Positions 45,507 to 56,173 of a stretch of DNA of 64,000 nt are shown here, in pieces. The translations under genes were made by a program, and so were the position numbers. The DNA is taken from the NCBI GenBank assembly GCA_002794775.1, contig NBAY01000017.1:248001-312000 (forward strand), read 5' to 3'. The notes below the pieces were generated by a model. It saw only the letters and a list, made by a program, of their open reading frames with translations, was not told where the DNA came from and ran no database searches. This stretch comes from Porodaedalea pini. Taxonomy: Eukaryota > Basidiomycota > Agaricomycetes > Hymenochaetales > Hymenochaetaceae. Positions within the stretch are counted from its first letter, which is position 1. Each line of letters opens with the position of its first letter.

Positions 45507-47610
45507 ATGACGGCTCGGCAGGATTCAGACGTTAAGACGGGTCTACGCTCAAAGCTCACGTCATAGCGAGTCTCCAGTTATTCAACTACAAGTATGTATG
45601 TACACTGAGACTAGACTCTGCCCTCAGCGGCGACGACGAATTCTCGCTCTTCCTTCGCAAGGCATTCATCAAGGGCGCGGGATACACCGACGACGCTCTC
45701 GCACTGCCGATCATCGGGCTCGTGGATACATCCTCAGGATTCAACCCTTGCCATGGTAATGTACCAGCGCTCCTTATGGCCGTCGAGCGCAGCGTGCTGC
45801 TGGCTGGGGCTTTACCTGTGCGCTTCCCGACGATAAGCCTGCATGAGAGCTTTGCGAACCCGACGAGCATGTATCTGAGGAACTTGATGGCAGTGGACAC
45901 GGAGGAGATGGTGAATGCACAGCCAATGGATGGGGTTGTGCTTGTGAGTTTCCGGTTTCAACATTATTTATTGTGTCTTTTTGCTCACTTTTACTGGACG
46001 GGTTGGATACGTGTAGATTGGAGGCTGCGATAAAGTACGCTCCCATCGTCTCTGCTTTCCAAATTCGCAGTTCTTATCACTTCATATGACTTGAAAGACC
46101 GTCCCAGCCCAGCTCATGGGTGCGATCTCCGCAAACGTGCCCTGCGTCTCGCTCGTCACCGGCCCCATGCTCACAGGCTCTTACGAGGGCAGACGCGTCG
46201 GGGCGTGTACGGACTGCAGGAGCTACTGGAAGGATTACCGAGCGGGAATTATTGATATCGAGGATATTGTAAGAGTGAACGACGAGTTGGTGCCGTCTGT
46301 TGGGGTGAGTGCTTCTTTCTGTCTGGCTTGAGAAACTGTATGTTAATGGAGATTGAGGATAGACTTGCGGTGTTATGGGTATGTTTTTTTTTTGTGCTTC
46401 TGCTTTTGATAATGTGTGTCTAATGTAAAAACACGAAGGAACGGCATCCACAATGGCCTGCCTCCTCGAAGCTCTAGGTATGGCGCCTCTCGGCTCCGCA
46501 ACCCCCACCGCCCCCTCCTCCGCACGCCTGCGTGTAGCATCGCACGTCGGCTCCCTTATTGTCTCCAACTCTCTCGCCTCCGATACGCCACTCCGCCCAC
46601 AGGATATCCTCTCACGCAAGTCCTTCGAGAACGCCATCACTGTCCTCCACGCACTCGGCGGCTCGACGAACGCCATCGTCCACCTCCTCGCCCTCGCGAG
46701 TCGTGTACCAGGACTCGGTCCGTCGGAACCAGGCGGGATCACGCTCGATGATATAGACAGAATTGGGAAGCGCACTCCATTACTTGTGGATCTGAAACCG
46801 AGCGGGGAAGGGTATATGGAGGATTTCCACCGTGCAGGCGGCGTGCCTGCACTCCTCTCCATCCTTGCGGGAGGTGACTTGCTGCACCTTGACGCGCGTA
46901 CTATCGAGGCGTCGACGCTCGGTGTGGCGCTTGCAGCACACCCAGCCGCGCAGCGCCACGGCGCATTCAAGCAGAGCGTCATACGCTCGCTTGTCGACCC
47001 GCTGTACGCACGCGCACCACTTTCAGTGCTACGCGGGAACCTCGCGCCAGCGGGATGTGTTCTCAAGGCGTCAGCGGCGTCACCGCACCTCCTCAAGCAC
47101 CGCGGGCCCGCGCTTGTCTTCCACTCCGCGGCGGACCTCGCCGCACGCATCGACACACCCGAACTGGTTGTGACGGCCGATACGGTGCTCGTGATGCAGG
47201 GCACAGGACCGGTGGGGCACCCCGGCATGCCTGAAGCAGGGCTCATCCCGATACCCAAAAAGCTCGCGGCGCAGGGCGTGAAAGATATGCTCCGCGTGAG
47301 CGACGCGAGGATGAGCGGGACGGCACAGGGCGCAGTTGTACTGCACGTTGCGCCTGAGGCAGCGGTGGGCGGCCCACTTGCGCTCGTGCGCGATGGCGAT
47401 GTGGTGGGTGTGGATGTGGAGGAGGGCAAGATCTGGGTGGAAGTTGGGGATGAGCAGATGGAGACGAGAAAAAAGGAGTGGGAAGAAAGTCGAGCGAACG
47501 AGATGGAAGGAAAGAAGAGAGGGTATGCAGGGCTCTATGAGAGAACAGTGCTACAGGCCGATTTGGGTGCTGATTTCGACTGGCTGACAGCTGCTTATGA
47601 GAAGAGCTGA
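45507..47610 (+). CDS. IlvD/Edd-family dehydratase (sugar-acid dehydratase type)
   Basis: This is an Fe-S dehydratase that converts 2,3-dihydroxy acids to 2-keto-3-deoxy acids. GACTDCRSYW and TCGVMGTASTMA resemble the L-arabinonate/D-xylonate branch more than mitochondrial dihydroxyacid dehydratase, but the substrate is inferred. Six exons are 45507-45565, 45628-45943, 46017-46034 (18 nt), 46098-46304, 46363-46378 (16 nt) and 46439-47610. All phases fit and the product is 595 aa. The three expected cluster cysteines are in FNPCHG, GGCDK and TCGVMG. The CDKT lysine and the catalytic Ser region ARMSGTAQG are present. Intron 1 starts with GC (GCGAGT) where the 59-kb pseudogene copy has GTGAGT. 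No clear targeting peptide is visible. It is convergent with the F-box gene, with 68 bp between stops. Confidence 0.88.
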
Positions 47611-47678
47611 GATTCACTACTCACAGTGTATAAGAGATTTTGTACAATACATAAAGAATGCTAACGAATAAAGGATAC

Positions 47679-49052
47679 TTAAGACAGCCAAGAATCGCAG
47701 AAGCTGGTGTGCGATGCCGATTGTCCCCTGCATATCGACAATTTCACACTCACCACCCGTTCGTCTTCCACTTCTCCTTCAGTGGGGCGAACAGCAGGGG
47801 CCCACTGATTGAAATCACGGAATATCTGATCGGGGAACGAGTACGCTGCCTCCTGCCCACTTGTGTCAGACCACATCTCCTCTGAAGCGTACGCGAGGCT
47901 CAACAAATGCCCGGGCGAGCCCCTGCTCGTCCACTTGTCCGCGTACTCGATCCCGCGCTCCATGCAGCGTGCGCGCCCGATGCGGGCGGCGACATGTCCA
48001 TCGAACGACGAGCTGCAGAGAGCTATGCGCGAGCGCGACGGACAGCTGGTGAGCGCACCGAGGAGCGTCACGGTGATGACACCGACCTGGCCCAGCACCA
48101 CGAGCCGCAACGTACGCGCACACTGCGCGATGAAGTCTGGCAAGCTCTCGAGGAACATGTGTGAGGCGCATCCATCGAATCCGACAGCCTCAAGTGCAGG
48201 TGTGGAGAGTGTAGCAAGGAGAACGCTGATGTCATGCTCAACAAAGGATGAGATGATGAGGCAGCGAAGCGCAGGGAGCGTCACTCTGTTTGGAAAGTTC
48301 ATGCTGCTCTCGTCGTCGTCTACTGAGATGTGTAGTCCGGCTGAACGGAGTGAGGACAGCTGGGAGAGGATGTCCAGGCAGTCTCCAGCGCTGAGCCCTG
48401 CGAACCCAGAGTCCGTTTGCCAGAGCTCAAGATGCTCCAGCTGTGGCCAACGCGTAGCAGGCGTGAAATGTATGTACGTGTCGAATGCTGCGAAACTCTT
48501 TAGATTGGGTGGAAGGCTGATGATCGGGAAAGTACAGAGTTCGCCTTCTGGCGGGTCCACAATGAAGAGCTCGAGTAGTGGAAGATCATCGGCTTGAAGA
48601 ACCTTGTTTAGAATTTGAGGGAAACCACGGAGCAGGCTTCGAAGACGTGGAGCGTGTTTGTAGAGAAGGGAAAGGAGCTCGTTAATTATCTTAAATTCTC
48701 TGTCATTTATGGCAATTGACCAGGGCAGAACATCAAATGGAAGACGAAGATCAACATCGAGAGGACACTTCTTCGACCTCTCGAGCCACGTTTTGAAGAG
48801 TTCCACAGTCCCGAGCGACAAGCTGTTGTGAGATGATGCTAGAGATATCCTAGACCATAGCAATGGGTAGGAGACGGCGATACGGCGCCAAGTTTGACAC
48901 ACGCGAGCTACAAGGGTCGGAGACTTGCATAACGAAAAGCTAGGATTGTCGGGAAGAGTGTATAAGAATATGTTTGCCCATAGTTCGTCCGGCAAGAACG
49001 GTGGCGTCCCGCTCCATCCTGAGATGACTACTCGGTCGTCCGGCTCTGCCAT
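47679..49052 (-). CDS. F-box protein
   Basis: This is a single-exon frame of 457 aa from the ATG at 49052. The frame is open for another 56 codons upstream without an ATG, so an upstream exon is possible. Residues about 18-65 form an F-box (PPFLPDELWANIFLYTLP ... VARVCQTWRRIAVSYPLLWS). Such proteins recruit substrates to SCF ubiquitin ligases. The rest is leucine-rich with LRR-like segments (LPLLELFIVDPP, WPQLEHLELWQT, LPALRCLIISSF), typical of the large, poorly characterised F-box families of mushrooms. The target is unknown. Confidence 0.82.
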   Translation of the reverse strand: MAEPDDRVVISGWSGTPPFLPDELWANIFLYTLPDNPSFSLCKSPTLVARVCQTWRRIAVSYPLLWSRISLASSHNSLSLGTVELFKTWLERSKKCPLDVDLRLPFDVLPWSIAINDREFKIINELLSLLYKHAPRLRSLLRGFPQILNKVLQADDLPLLELFIVDPPEGELCTFPIISLPPNLKSFAAFDTYIHFTPATRWPQLEHLELWQTDSGFAGLSAGDCLDILSQLSSLRSAGLHISVDDDESSMNFPNRVTLPALRCLIISSFVEHDISVLLATLSTPALEAVGFDGCASHMFLESLPDFIAQCARTLRLVVLGQVGVITVTLLGALTSCPSRSRIALCSSSFDGHVAARIGRARCMERGIEYADKWTSRGSPGHLLSLAYASEEMWSDTSGQEAAYSFPDQIFRDFNQWAPAVRPTEGEVEDERVVSVKLSICRGQSASHTSFCDSWLS

Positions 49053-49390
49053 GGCCTCGAAGTCTGTCGACGGACAGAAAAACACCTTCGGCTCTTGCTC
49101 ATCTGCTTGAGCATTGGGAGGAGACGACTCAAGCAATGATCCAACTACCAATGCAAACAAGTCGTTATATAGCCGGTGTCGACCTACAATAACGGTTAAC
49201 TTTGCACGATGAGTTCTCACTGAGATAGAATTGCTGCAAAGTGCACGAGGAACGAAAGACGTGCGCGAATAGCATCATATAGGTCAGCAGCCTCGTGAAT
49301 GCGAAAAAAAAAGAGCGCATACTGGATTCTCAGTCTCCGCCCTTGTCAATATTCATCTCGTGTTTGTCCACATTGCCGTCCTTTCCAGGT
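49053..49390. other. promoter region of the F-box gene
   Basis: No gene or repeat partner is seen. It ends where homology to block P begins. Confidence 0.4.
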
Positions 49391-49646
49391 AGCAAGCTTC
49401 GTATTTGGCTGGTAAGGAGCGTCTACGCTACGGCATACTCACCGACTCGAATTGCGATTGCGTGTTTTGGTGAAGGATTCATTACTCTGCAGCAGCTCTT
49501 CTGCTTGAATCCGCTGGTGCAAATTTGCTTGATCTGAAGCCGCCTGAGGGACTTTTAACTCGAAAATCTCCGATCCGTTCGTCATGTGACCCACAATGCA
49601 CTCAGTTGAGCTTTAAGCAGTCTCTCGACGCTCTCGTCTATGACTA
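49391..49646 (+). repeat. block P, copy delta (3' end only)
   Basis: This matches 14557-14829 and 44990-45480 (anchors GTATTTGGCTGGTAAGGAGCG and TGCAGCAGCTCTTCTGCTTG). It continues after MITE T2 at 50084. Confidence 0.82.
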
Positions 49647-50081
49647 CAGTTGATTATCTCATAAGGAATATGCAAAATCCGGAATTTCATATTCCCTATG
49701 AGATAATATTCCTGAGTAGAATGTCACTTTTGTGTGACATATGTGTGACTTGCAGAAACAAATTAAAATTTTGCTACTTTTTCTTTTCTTGAAGTGCATT
49801 TTAGGCCAAACCTGTTGCATGGAGCAAGTTTTGAGCTAACAAGGCAAATTTATGTTTGATAGAGGTGCTGGCTCACTTGGTTTGGCTTTGGCACATCCTA
49901 ATTTCCCACATGTTTTTGGTGCAAAACCTTATCTGGTAAGGAATATTTACAAAAAAAATTATTCCCTATTAGGTATCAGATTTTTGTGGAATATCCCACT
50001 GAAATGTGGTCGATTCCGAGAAATTTTATTCCTTATGAGAAATATTCCCTATGAGCTAATTTGCTATGAGATAATCAACTG
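49647..50081. mobile_element. TA-flanked MITE, copy T2
   Basis: This 435-bp copy of T1 is in the opposite orientation, flanked by TA (49645-49646, 50082-50083). The paralogous sequences GACTACCACAG (45476) and GACTATCACAG (14825) lack it. The insertion and the TA duplication are therefore shown directly. Confidence 0.93.
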
Positions 50082-50106
50082 TACCACAGTCGAAGGCTCA
50101 TGATAA

Positions 50107-50132
50107 ATGATGACGACTCAACAAGACCAGCT
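50107..50132 (+). pseudogene. dehydratase start-codon fragment (copy delta)
   Basis: ATGATGACGACTCAACAAGA matches the first codons of the dehydratase copies at 14853 and 45507. The rest of this copy resumes at about 59346, beyond gypsy C and an unclassified 3-kb insertion. Confidence 0.75.
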
Positions 50133-50545
50133 TGTTAGGCGGGAGTCCGGGAGACGACTCGGACTGGGCAGGCCTCGGCTGACTGTCGTCTGGGACGTGC
50201 TGTACTCGAGCGTAGACTCGGGACACGTTTACTCAGGCTAGGTCGTCGCGGAGGTAAGAGGATTAATACAAGTCTAAACTAATACAAGGGGGACGAGTCT
50301 CACCTAGGTCGTCGCGGAGGTAAGAGGAAAAGCAGAACAAGGAGTTCATGCGATTCCTGAGACCTTATATAGCGACGACCATGAGACTATATTATCTAAC
50401 ATTACCTAACGAGTGGGAATGGAACGAATGAAGGCAGTGTGGGAGTGATTGTGTAAGATGGGTAAATATGATGAAAAGGACGAATATAATAAAGGAAATG
50501 GTAAAAGGGGGAATAAAGGAAAAGGTGAAGGTTCAGGTTCTAACA
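50133..50545 (-). repeat. 3' LTR of element C
   Basis: This 413-bp LTR on the minus strand directly follows the polypurine tract and pol stop at 50546. Confidence 0.95.
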
Positions 50546-53500
50546 TTACCCTCCCTTCAAGGTTGGGCGTCCCGACCAACCATGATCGCGGTCGTCAGGC
50601 TCAGTGTCGACGAAGAGTGGACGGAGTCGTTGACGAGGGATGTCGAGTTTTCGAGGTGCACCGGGATGTTTGAGGTAGAACTCAGCGATCGCCTCCTTTG
50701 CGTTCTCGCCGAAGTCCGTCTCAGGCTGCCAAGTAGGTTCATTGTAGCCGACCCACTTGACAAGGTACTGTAGTTTCCCTTGGTGCAGACGCGAGTCTAG
50801 AACCTCCTCAATCTCGTACTCCTCCTCGTTGTTGATGATGTCAGGTGGCGGCGGTGCTGGTTGTCTTTGGCTCTCGAAGGACGGTTCGACGGCGGGCTTT
50901 AGCAGTGCTTCGTTGAAGACCAGGTGGACCTTTTTCCATCGCTTTGGGAGCTTGAGCTTGTACGCGCTTGCTCCCACCTTGTCGACGATTTCGAAGGGGC
51001 CATACCATTTGTCAGCGAGTTTCTTTGTTGGCGAGTCTGTGCTGATGTTTCGCCCGTCAAGGAAAACCTTGTCCCCAGCCTTGTACTCAACCGAAATTCC
51101 TGCTGTCCGGTCGTGATAGCGTTTCATGTCGTCCGCCGCTTTGACCAAGTTGTCCTTCGCAACCCGATGAGTCTCCTTTATGTGCTTCGCGAATTCTTCC
51201 GCCGACATGTTGGCAGACGAGGTTCGTGTCGTGTCAAAGCTTAAGGGGTGACGTCCTGCGTTTGCGTAGAAAGGAGACATCTTCGTCGCTGAATGTTCGC
51301 GGTTATTATACGCGAATTCCGCGAGGGGGAGCCAGTCCTTCCAGTCCGATTGTCGATGGTTTACGAAGAGCCTAAGATATTGTTCAAGCTCTTGGTTAAC
51401 GCGTTCCGTCTGACCATCTGTCTGTGGGTGATACGCCGTTGATGGGTTGCCTTCGATGTGTAGGAGTTTGTACAGCTCCTTCATCATCGATGCGTCGAAC
51501 TGCGTGCCTCGGTCATGGATGATCTTCTTCGGCAAGCCGTGGAGGCGGAAGACATGGTCGCGGTACAGTTGAGCCATGCCTTCCGCCGACAACTTTGTCG
51601 TTGTCGGGATTGCGTGCATCTGTTTCGAGAACCTGTCGACGAAAACACAGATTGCGTTGTGTCCCTTGGAGTCCGGGAGTTCTCCGATGAGGTCGACCGT
51701 GACAATTTCCCATGGGCCTTCCGGGACCGTGTTCGGGTGAAGTGGCCTCGACCTCGATGCCCTCAGAGCCTTTGTTCGCTGGCAGCGATCACACCCTCGG
51801 ACATACGCTCTGACGTCGGAGAACATCGATGTCCACCAGAAGTCTCGACGGACGAGCTCCACCGTTTTTGACGCTCCTGGGTGTCCCGCCAGTACCGAGT
51901 CGTGACATTCCCGTAATACGGCCTCCTTCATTGACGATGGCACGTATACCTTGTCTTTCATGCGCCACAATCCGTCGACCTCTGTCATTCCCGTCGGCCT
52001 CTCCGACTCGTTCTGCGCCCTCTGCGCTTCACCCACTCGTTCCACCACCTCGTCGCGTGATGTCCGCACCACTCCACGGTTCAACCACTTATCCTTGATG
52101 AACACGACTCCATCGTTGTCATCCTTGCCCTGATCATAGCCCGCCATACGCGATAGTAGGTCGGCCTTGCCCATCGTCTTGCCCGACTTGTGTTCGAGGT
52201 GGAAGTTGAATTCTTCAAGTTCGGTCCGCCAGCGAGCTTGGCGATAGCTCAGCTTCTGCGCCGACCTGAAGTAGGTGAGGTTGGCATGGTCGGACCAGAT
52301 TTCAATCTTGTGGCGAGCGCCAAGGAGGTATTGCCGCCACTCCTTGAGTGCCGAAACGATCGCGAGCATCTCCTTGTCATAGATCTCGTAGTTTCGTTCC
52401 GCTGGTTCAAGTGCCTCTGACCTGTAGGCGATCACCCTCCACTTCCCTTCCTGCTTCTGCAACAACACACCACCGAGCGCAAAGTTTGACGAGTCCGCTT
52501 CTACGCGGAAAGGGCCCTCGTCGTTGGCGATGGCTAGGACTGGAGGTGAGCAGAGACATCGTCTCAGCTCCTCAAACGCTTCCTGCTGTTTGGTCTCCCA
52601 TACCCAGTCCTTCTTGCCCGTTAACGACGTCAACGGTCGGACCACCTTGCTGTAGTCCTTAATAAACCGTCTTAGCCAGTTTCCCATACCGAGGAACTGT
52701 TGCAGCTCCTTGAGGTTCCGTGGGACTGGCCAGTTCGCAATTGCCTCCGTCTTTGCCGGGTCAGCCCTGATCTCACCATTGCCGATGATGTGGCCGAGGT
52801 ACTTGACGACTTTGGCGTCAAACTCGCACTTCTCCGGCTTCAGGTACAGGCCATTTTCTCGGAGGATCTGGAGTACGCGCCTCGACGTGTCGATATGCTC
52901 CTCAATGGTTTCCGAGAGGATCAGGATGTCGTCGAGGTATACGATGATCAAGTTCGCGTAGATTAGGTCCTTAAAGATGTGGTTGACAAAGGCCTGGAAC
53001 GTGGCCGGCGCGTTGCAAAGGCCAAAAAACATGACTGTTGGTTCGAAGAGGCCCATGTTCGTGCGAAAAGCTGCCTTCCATTCGTCACCCTCGTGGATCC
53101 GGATATTGTAGTACCCCCAGCGAAGGTCAAGCTTAGTGATGTACTTCGCTTTCTTGACCTTGTCGACGAGTTCGTCAATGAGAGGGAGGGGATACTTGTT
53201 CTTGATCGTACCGTCATTGAGCTTACGGTAATCCTGGATCAGGCGTAGTGATTTGTCGGCCTTCTTTATGAAGAAGAAGGGCGACGCCATGGGCGATATC
53301 GACCGTCGAATGCGACCCGACTTCAGATTTTCATCAAGGAAGTCCTTGAGTGACTGCTGTTCAGTTGGCGTGAGCGGGTAGATCTTACAGTCGCTCGGTT
53401 TGAAGTCGGGCTTCAAGTCGATGACATGGTCCCAGGGTCGGTGTTCCGGCAGCTTCTCAAAACCTTTTTCGCTGAAAACGTCGGCGTAGTCGTTGAGGTA

Positions 53501-54190
53501 TGCGGGCCAGGACGCCTTGTCCATTCGCATCTCACTCACCCTCCTCATCTGCTCCACCTCCTCCTTCACCTTGACTAGGTCCTCCACCTGCTTCCTTTCG
53601 ATCGTACATTCGCTCGGGCAGCGCGTAAAGTCAAGTGTACCCGTCCTCCAGTCGACCTCTGGGTTGTGTCGTCGAAGCCAGTCGTACCCCAGGAAGATGT
53701 TAGACGACGCCAGTGAGGTTACCGCCAGGACGATCCGTTCCTTATGGTGACCAATCGTAAGTTCAATGTCGACGTACTCCTCGATCAACCCGGCTTCGTT
53801 GTGTGTGCCGTCGGCATTGAGTACTGCAAGGGGCCGGATATAACGCTTCGTCTCCAGCCCATACCGTTCGACAAATCTCACGTCAATGCATGATCCCGTA
53901 CATCCCGAATCCACGAGCGCGTGTGCGTCCACCTCCCTCGCTTCACCTTCCACGCTGTGTTCGACGTTCAGGAGAAGGTCCAGCTGGCGTCCGCCAGTTC
54001 CTCTCATGAACAGCTGCTCATACTCTTCACTTTCCTTCACACCGGTGGGGACTTTGTACTTGGGAAAACCATCGACGTCGTTCGCATTTATGTATTGTAC
54101 AGACGGTTGGTTATATTTTAACGAGTCCAGAGTCGAAGTCCCTTGTTCTTCTCGGTCAGTCGCCCCGATGGCTACGCCTGACCACTCGCA
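50546..54190 (-). CDS. pol: Pol polyprotein of element C
   Basis: This has 1,214 codons after the slip, the same length as B, uninterrupted. It carries protease DSG (LVDSGCTGS), RT YLDDILIL, RNase H, integrase HHCC (AGHPGASKTVELVRR, GCDRCQRTK), a D-D-E core and a chromodomain (YEIEEVLDSRLHQGK, LVKWVGYNEPTWQ). Unlike B, it has an altered segment between protease and RT (ERKQVEDLVKVKEEVEQM). The stop codon is the last part of the polypurine tract, directly abutting the LTR. Confidence 0.95.
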   Translation of the reverse strand, partial: CEWSGVAIGATDREEQGTSTLDSLKYNQPSVQYINANDVDGFPKYKVPTGVKESEEYEQLFMRGTGGRQLDLLLNVEHSVEGEAREVDAHALVDSGCTGSCIDVRFVERYGLETKRYIRPLAVLNADGTHNEAGLIEEYVDIELTIGHHKERIVLAVTSLASSNIFLGYDWLRRHNPEVDWRTGTLDFTRCPSECTIERKQVEDLVKVKEEVEQMRRVSEMRMDKASWPAYLNDYADVFSEKGFEKLPEHRPWDHVIDLKPDFKPSDCKIYPLTPTEQQSLKDFLDENLKSGRIRRSISPMASPFFFIKKADKSLRLIQDYRKLNDGTIKNKYPLPLIDELVDKVKKAKYITKLDLRWGYYNIRIHEGDEWKAAFRTNMGLFEPTVMFFGLCNAPATFQAFVNHIFKDLIYANLIIVYLDDILILSETIEEHIDTSRRVLQILRENGLYLKPEKCEFDAKVVKYLGHIIGNGEIRADPAKTEAIANWPVPRNLKELQQFLGMGNWLRRFIKDYSKVVRPLTSLTGKKDWVWETKQQEAFEELRRCLCSPPVLAIANDEGPFRVEADSSNFALGGVLLQKQEGKWRVIAYRSEALEPAERNYEIYDKEMLAIVSALKEWRQYLLGARHKIEIWSDHANLTYFRSAQKLSYRQARWRTELEEFNFHLEHKSGKTMGKADLLSRMAGYDQGKDDNDGVVFIKDKWLNRGVVRTSRDEVVERVGEAQRAQNESERPTGMTEVDGLWRMKDKVYVPSSMKEAVLRECHDSVLAGHPGASKTVELVRRDFWWTSMFSDVRAYVRGCDRCQRTKALRASRSRPLHPNTVPEGPWEIVTVDLIGELPDSKGHNAICVFVDRFSKQMHAIPTTTKLSAEGMAQLYRDHVFRLHGLPKKIIHDRGTQFDASMMKELYKLLHIEGNPSTAYHPQTDGQTERVNQELEQYLRLFVNHRQSDWKDWLPLAEFAYNNREHSATKMSPFYANAGRHPLSFDTTRTSSANMSAEEFAKHIKETHRVAKDNLVKAADDMKRYHDRTAGISVEYKAGDKVFLDGRNISTDSPTKKLADKWYGPFEIVDKVGASAYKLKLPKRWKKVHLVFNEALLKPAVEPSFESQRQPAPPPPDIINNEEEYEIEEVLDSRLHQGKLQYLVKWVGYNEPTWQPETDFGENAKEAIAEFYLKHPGAPRKLDIPRQRLRPLFVDTEPDDRDHGWSGRPTLKGG

Positions 54191-54196
54191 AAACCC
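54154..54196 (-). promoter_or_regulatory. -1 frameshift signal at gag/pol junction (C)
   Basis: On the minus strand, GGGTTTT (54196-54190) is followed by a 6-nt spacer and the stem GGTCAG (54183-54178) / CTGACC (54159-54154), with the gag stop in the loop. It is the same arrangement as in A and B. Confidence 0.77.
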
Positions 54197-55245
54197 TGCG
54201 AGTCGACGACCTCTTCGTCATTGTCTTCTTCCTCCACATAGTCCTCCACAGTCGACCTCCGAGTGTCTACGACTTCCTCGAAGGCCGACTCCTTCATTGC
54301 TCCGAGCTCGTCGGCGAGGACACGACGTTCGCCTGGCGCCATCAGTTCCAGCATGCGCTGGATGATCGGTTTCGCTTGCGGGCACTTGTCCTTGAAGTGG
54401 CCCAACCCGCCACAGATCCAGCACGCGCGTCGTCGTTGTGCCTCGTTCATTGAGACGTCCATCGGCTGACCAGCGCCTCTGAAGGTGACGCCGGTCGCGT
54501 CGTGTCTATCGACGTGAGGGGCCGCTACCTGACAGCGAGCTGGGGGTGCTTGTTGTGGTAGGCGAGGAGGGGGAAGAAAGGCGCGTCCTCGTTGGATAGC
54601 GCGAATCTGCTGTTCGCCGCGGTCTATTTCGATCGCCTTGTTCTTCCAATCCTCATATTTCGTTGGGACTGGCGTCGACCTTAGCACTCCACGGACCACC
54701 TCGATGTTCATCGCTCGCTTGAGGCGATCGCAGATGACGCTGTCGTCTTTCAGCTCGGCGCGCTTAATGATCACGTCGAACTTCTGGAAGAACTCGTCCG
54801 CGGTTAGGTCCTTCTGAACCTTATCTCGGAAATCCTTCAGCGCTTTCTCCTTGCGATTCGGGTCGTCGAACGAGGCGTCGAGTCGTTCCTGGAATCTTTC
54901 CCAGCTGTCGGTGAAGGTGACGATTCCCGACGTTGTCGACTCCTCGACGTAGTTCTGCGCCCACGTTGCCGCATTACCACCCTTCAGGTAGGAGAGAGCT
55001 ACATAAATCTTACTCTCTGACGTAGGGTATCGACTTGGATTTGCGGATACGAAAAGAAGGACTTCACGTCTGAAGTCGAGGTAATCGTCGCCACCAGTGA
55101 ATTCACGTGGTCGGGCGACGTCGATGTTTGGTATAGCAGTGGTACTAGGGCCCGCTGGGGTGTTTGCGGCTTGGTGAGCGAAGGCGCCTGCTACGATCGC
55201 CGCGATTTGCTCCAACTGTTGTGTGCTGAAGCTTCCCGTCGACAT
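54172..55245 (-). CDS. gag: Gag polyprotein of element C
   Basis: This is 357 aa from the ATG at 55245 (MSTGSFSTQQ). The core is the same as in A and B, with a shorter proline/alanine N-terminal segment (TPAGPSTTAIPN). The CCHC knuckle is CWICGGLGHFKDKC and the tail is acidic. Confidence 0.94.
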   Translation of the reverse strand: MSTGSFSTQQLEQIAAIVAGAFAHQAANTPAGPSTTAIPNIDVARPREFTGGDDYLDFRREVLLFVSANPSRYPTSESKIYVALSYLKGGNAATWAQNYVEESTTSGIVTFTDSWERFQERLDASFDDPNRKEKALKDFRDKVQKDLTADEFFQKFDVIIKRAELKDDSVICDRLKRAMNIEVVRGVLRSTPVPTKYEDWKNKAIEIDRGEQQIRAIQRGRAFLPPPRLPQQAPPARCQVAAPHVDRHDATGVTFRGAGQPMDVSMNEAQRRRACWICGGLGHFKDKCPQAKPIIQRMLELMAPGERRVLADELGAMKESAFEEVVDTRRSTVEDYVEEEDNDEEVVDSQGFASGQA

Positions 55246-55955
55246 TGTTGTTCTAGGCGTGTCCGTCTGTCGCTCAGGGGGGGTCGGTGGTGATGAATCT
55301 CGTCACGCTTCTCTATACGGTCCTGGGATCGGTGGGAGGGTGGTTGACGTCGAAAGTGATGGCGAAATTGGGGTTGTCTGATCTATCGGCGCAGGAGCCC
55401 ACTTTAATCTTCTTCCTCCTTCAAGCGTCGAATACCAGAGTCCTTTCTCTGGACGCCACCAGATAACGTATTCAACGCCTGTTTGAGTAACCGTGAACCA
55501 GGAGCGGCGTTCCTCGTTGTACCAGGAACGAGTCGGGAGAGCACGACGTTGTTCCTCGTCGAGATCTATGTTGACGATGGAGGAGGAACAGGGATCGGGT
55601 GTGCGTTGGTGCCGGGGTTACGCCAACGTTGAGCAGGTTCGTCAGCGAAGTTGATGACGAGGCGGTAGGATCCGAGTGAGATCACAAACGAGATTGTCGT
55701 CGAAGTTTGTACTCGTCTGGTCACCCACGTCCACGTCAGGTGCGTGCTCCACCAGAGGCTAATCCGGAGAGCCAGGGTCGGGAAAGGTTGGTTGGAGTGA
55801 TTACTTAATACACGAACGTCCGGAAACGTCCGGGCAGGGTTGAGGGTTGTCGTTTAGGGGGTTTACACGTCAGGCCCTTCGAGGGGAGTACTCCTCTAGA
55901 CCGAGTGAGGGCGAGTCGACAGCGACGACATACGCTGGGGATGAGCCTAGGTGAG
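55246..55955 (-). other. 5' leader of element C with coding-like frames
   Basis: The frame RVLSNHSNQPFPTLALRIS...INFADEPAQRW is followed by a gag-phase frame (DEEQRRALPTRSWYNEERRS...). The candidate 56-nt intron is at 55621-55566. In C the gag-phase frame is closed by a stop just upstream of the gag ATG, unlike in A. Confidence 0.5.
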
Positions 55956-56173
55956 GTTCTGCTTTTATGTTAGGCGGGAGTCCGGGAGACGACTCGGACT
56001 GGGCAGGCCTCGGCTGACTGTCGTCTGGGACGTGCTGTACTCGAGCGTAGACTCGGGACACGTTTACTCAGGCTAGGTCGTCGCGGAGGTAAGAGGATTA
56101 ATACAAGTCTAAACTAATACAAGGGGGACGAGTCTCACCTAGGTCGTCGCGGAGGTAAGAGGAAAAGCAGAAC
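55956..56173 (-). promoter_or_regulatory. self-priming pair in element C
   Basis: On the minus strand, GTTCTGCTTTT (56173-56163, downstream of TATATAA) pairs exactly with AAAAGCAGAAC (55966-55956), which starts two bases inside the LTR end. Confidence 0.84.

Noticed and set aside
45586..46046. Minus-strand frames over the dehydratase gene
   Set aside because: They are antisense shadows of a well-supported spliced gene.
49053..49220. N-terminal extension of the F-box protein to 513 aa
   Set aside because: It would need a GTG start; the first ATG in frame (49052) is followed shortly by the F-box.
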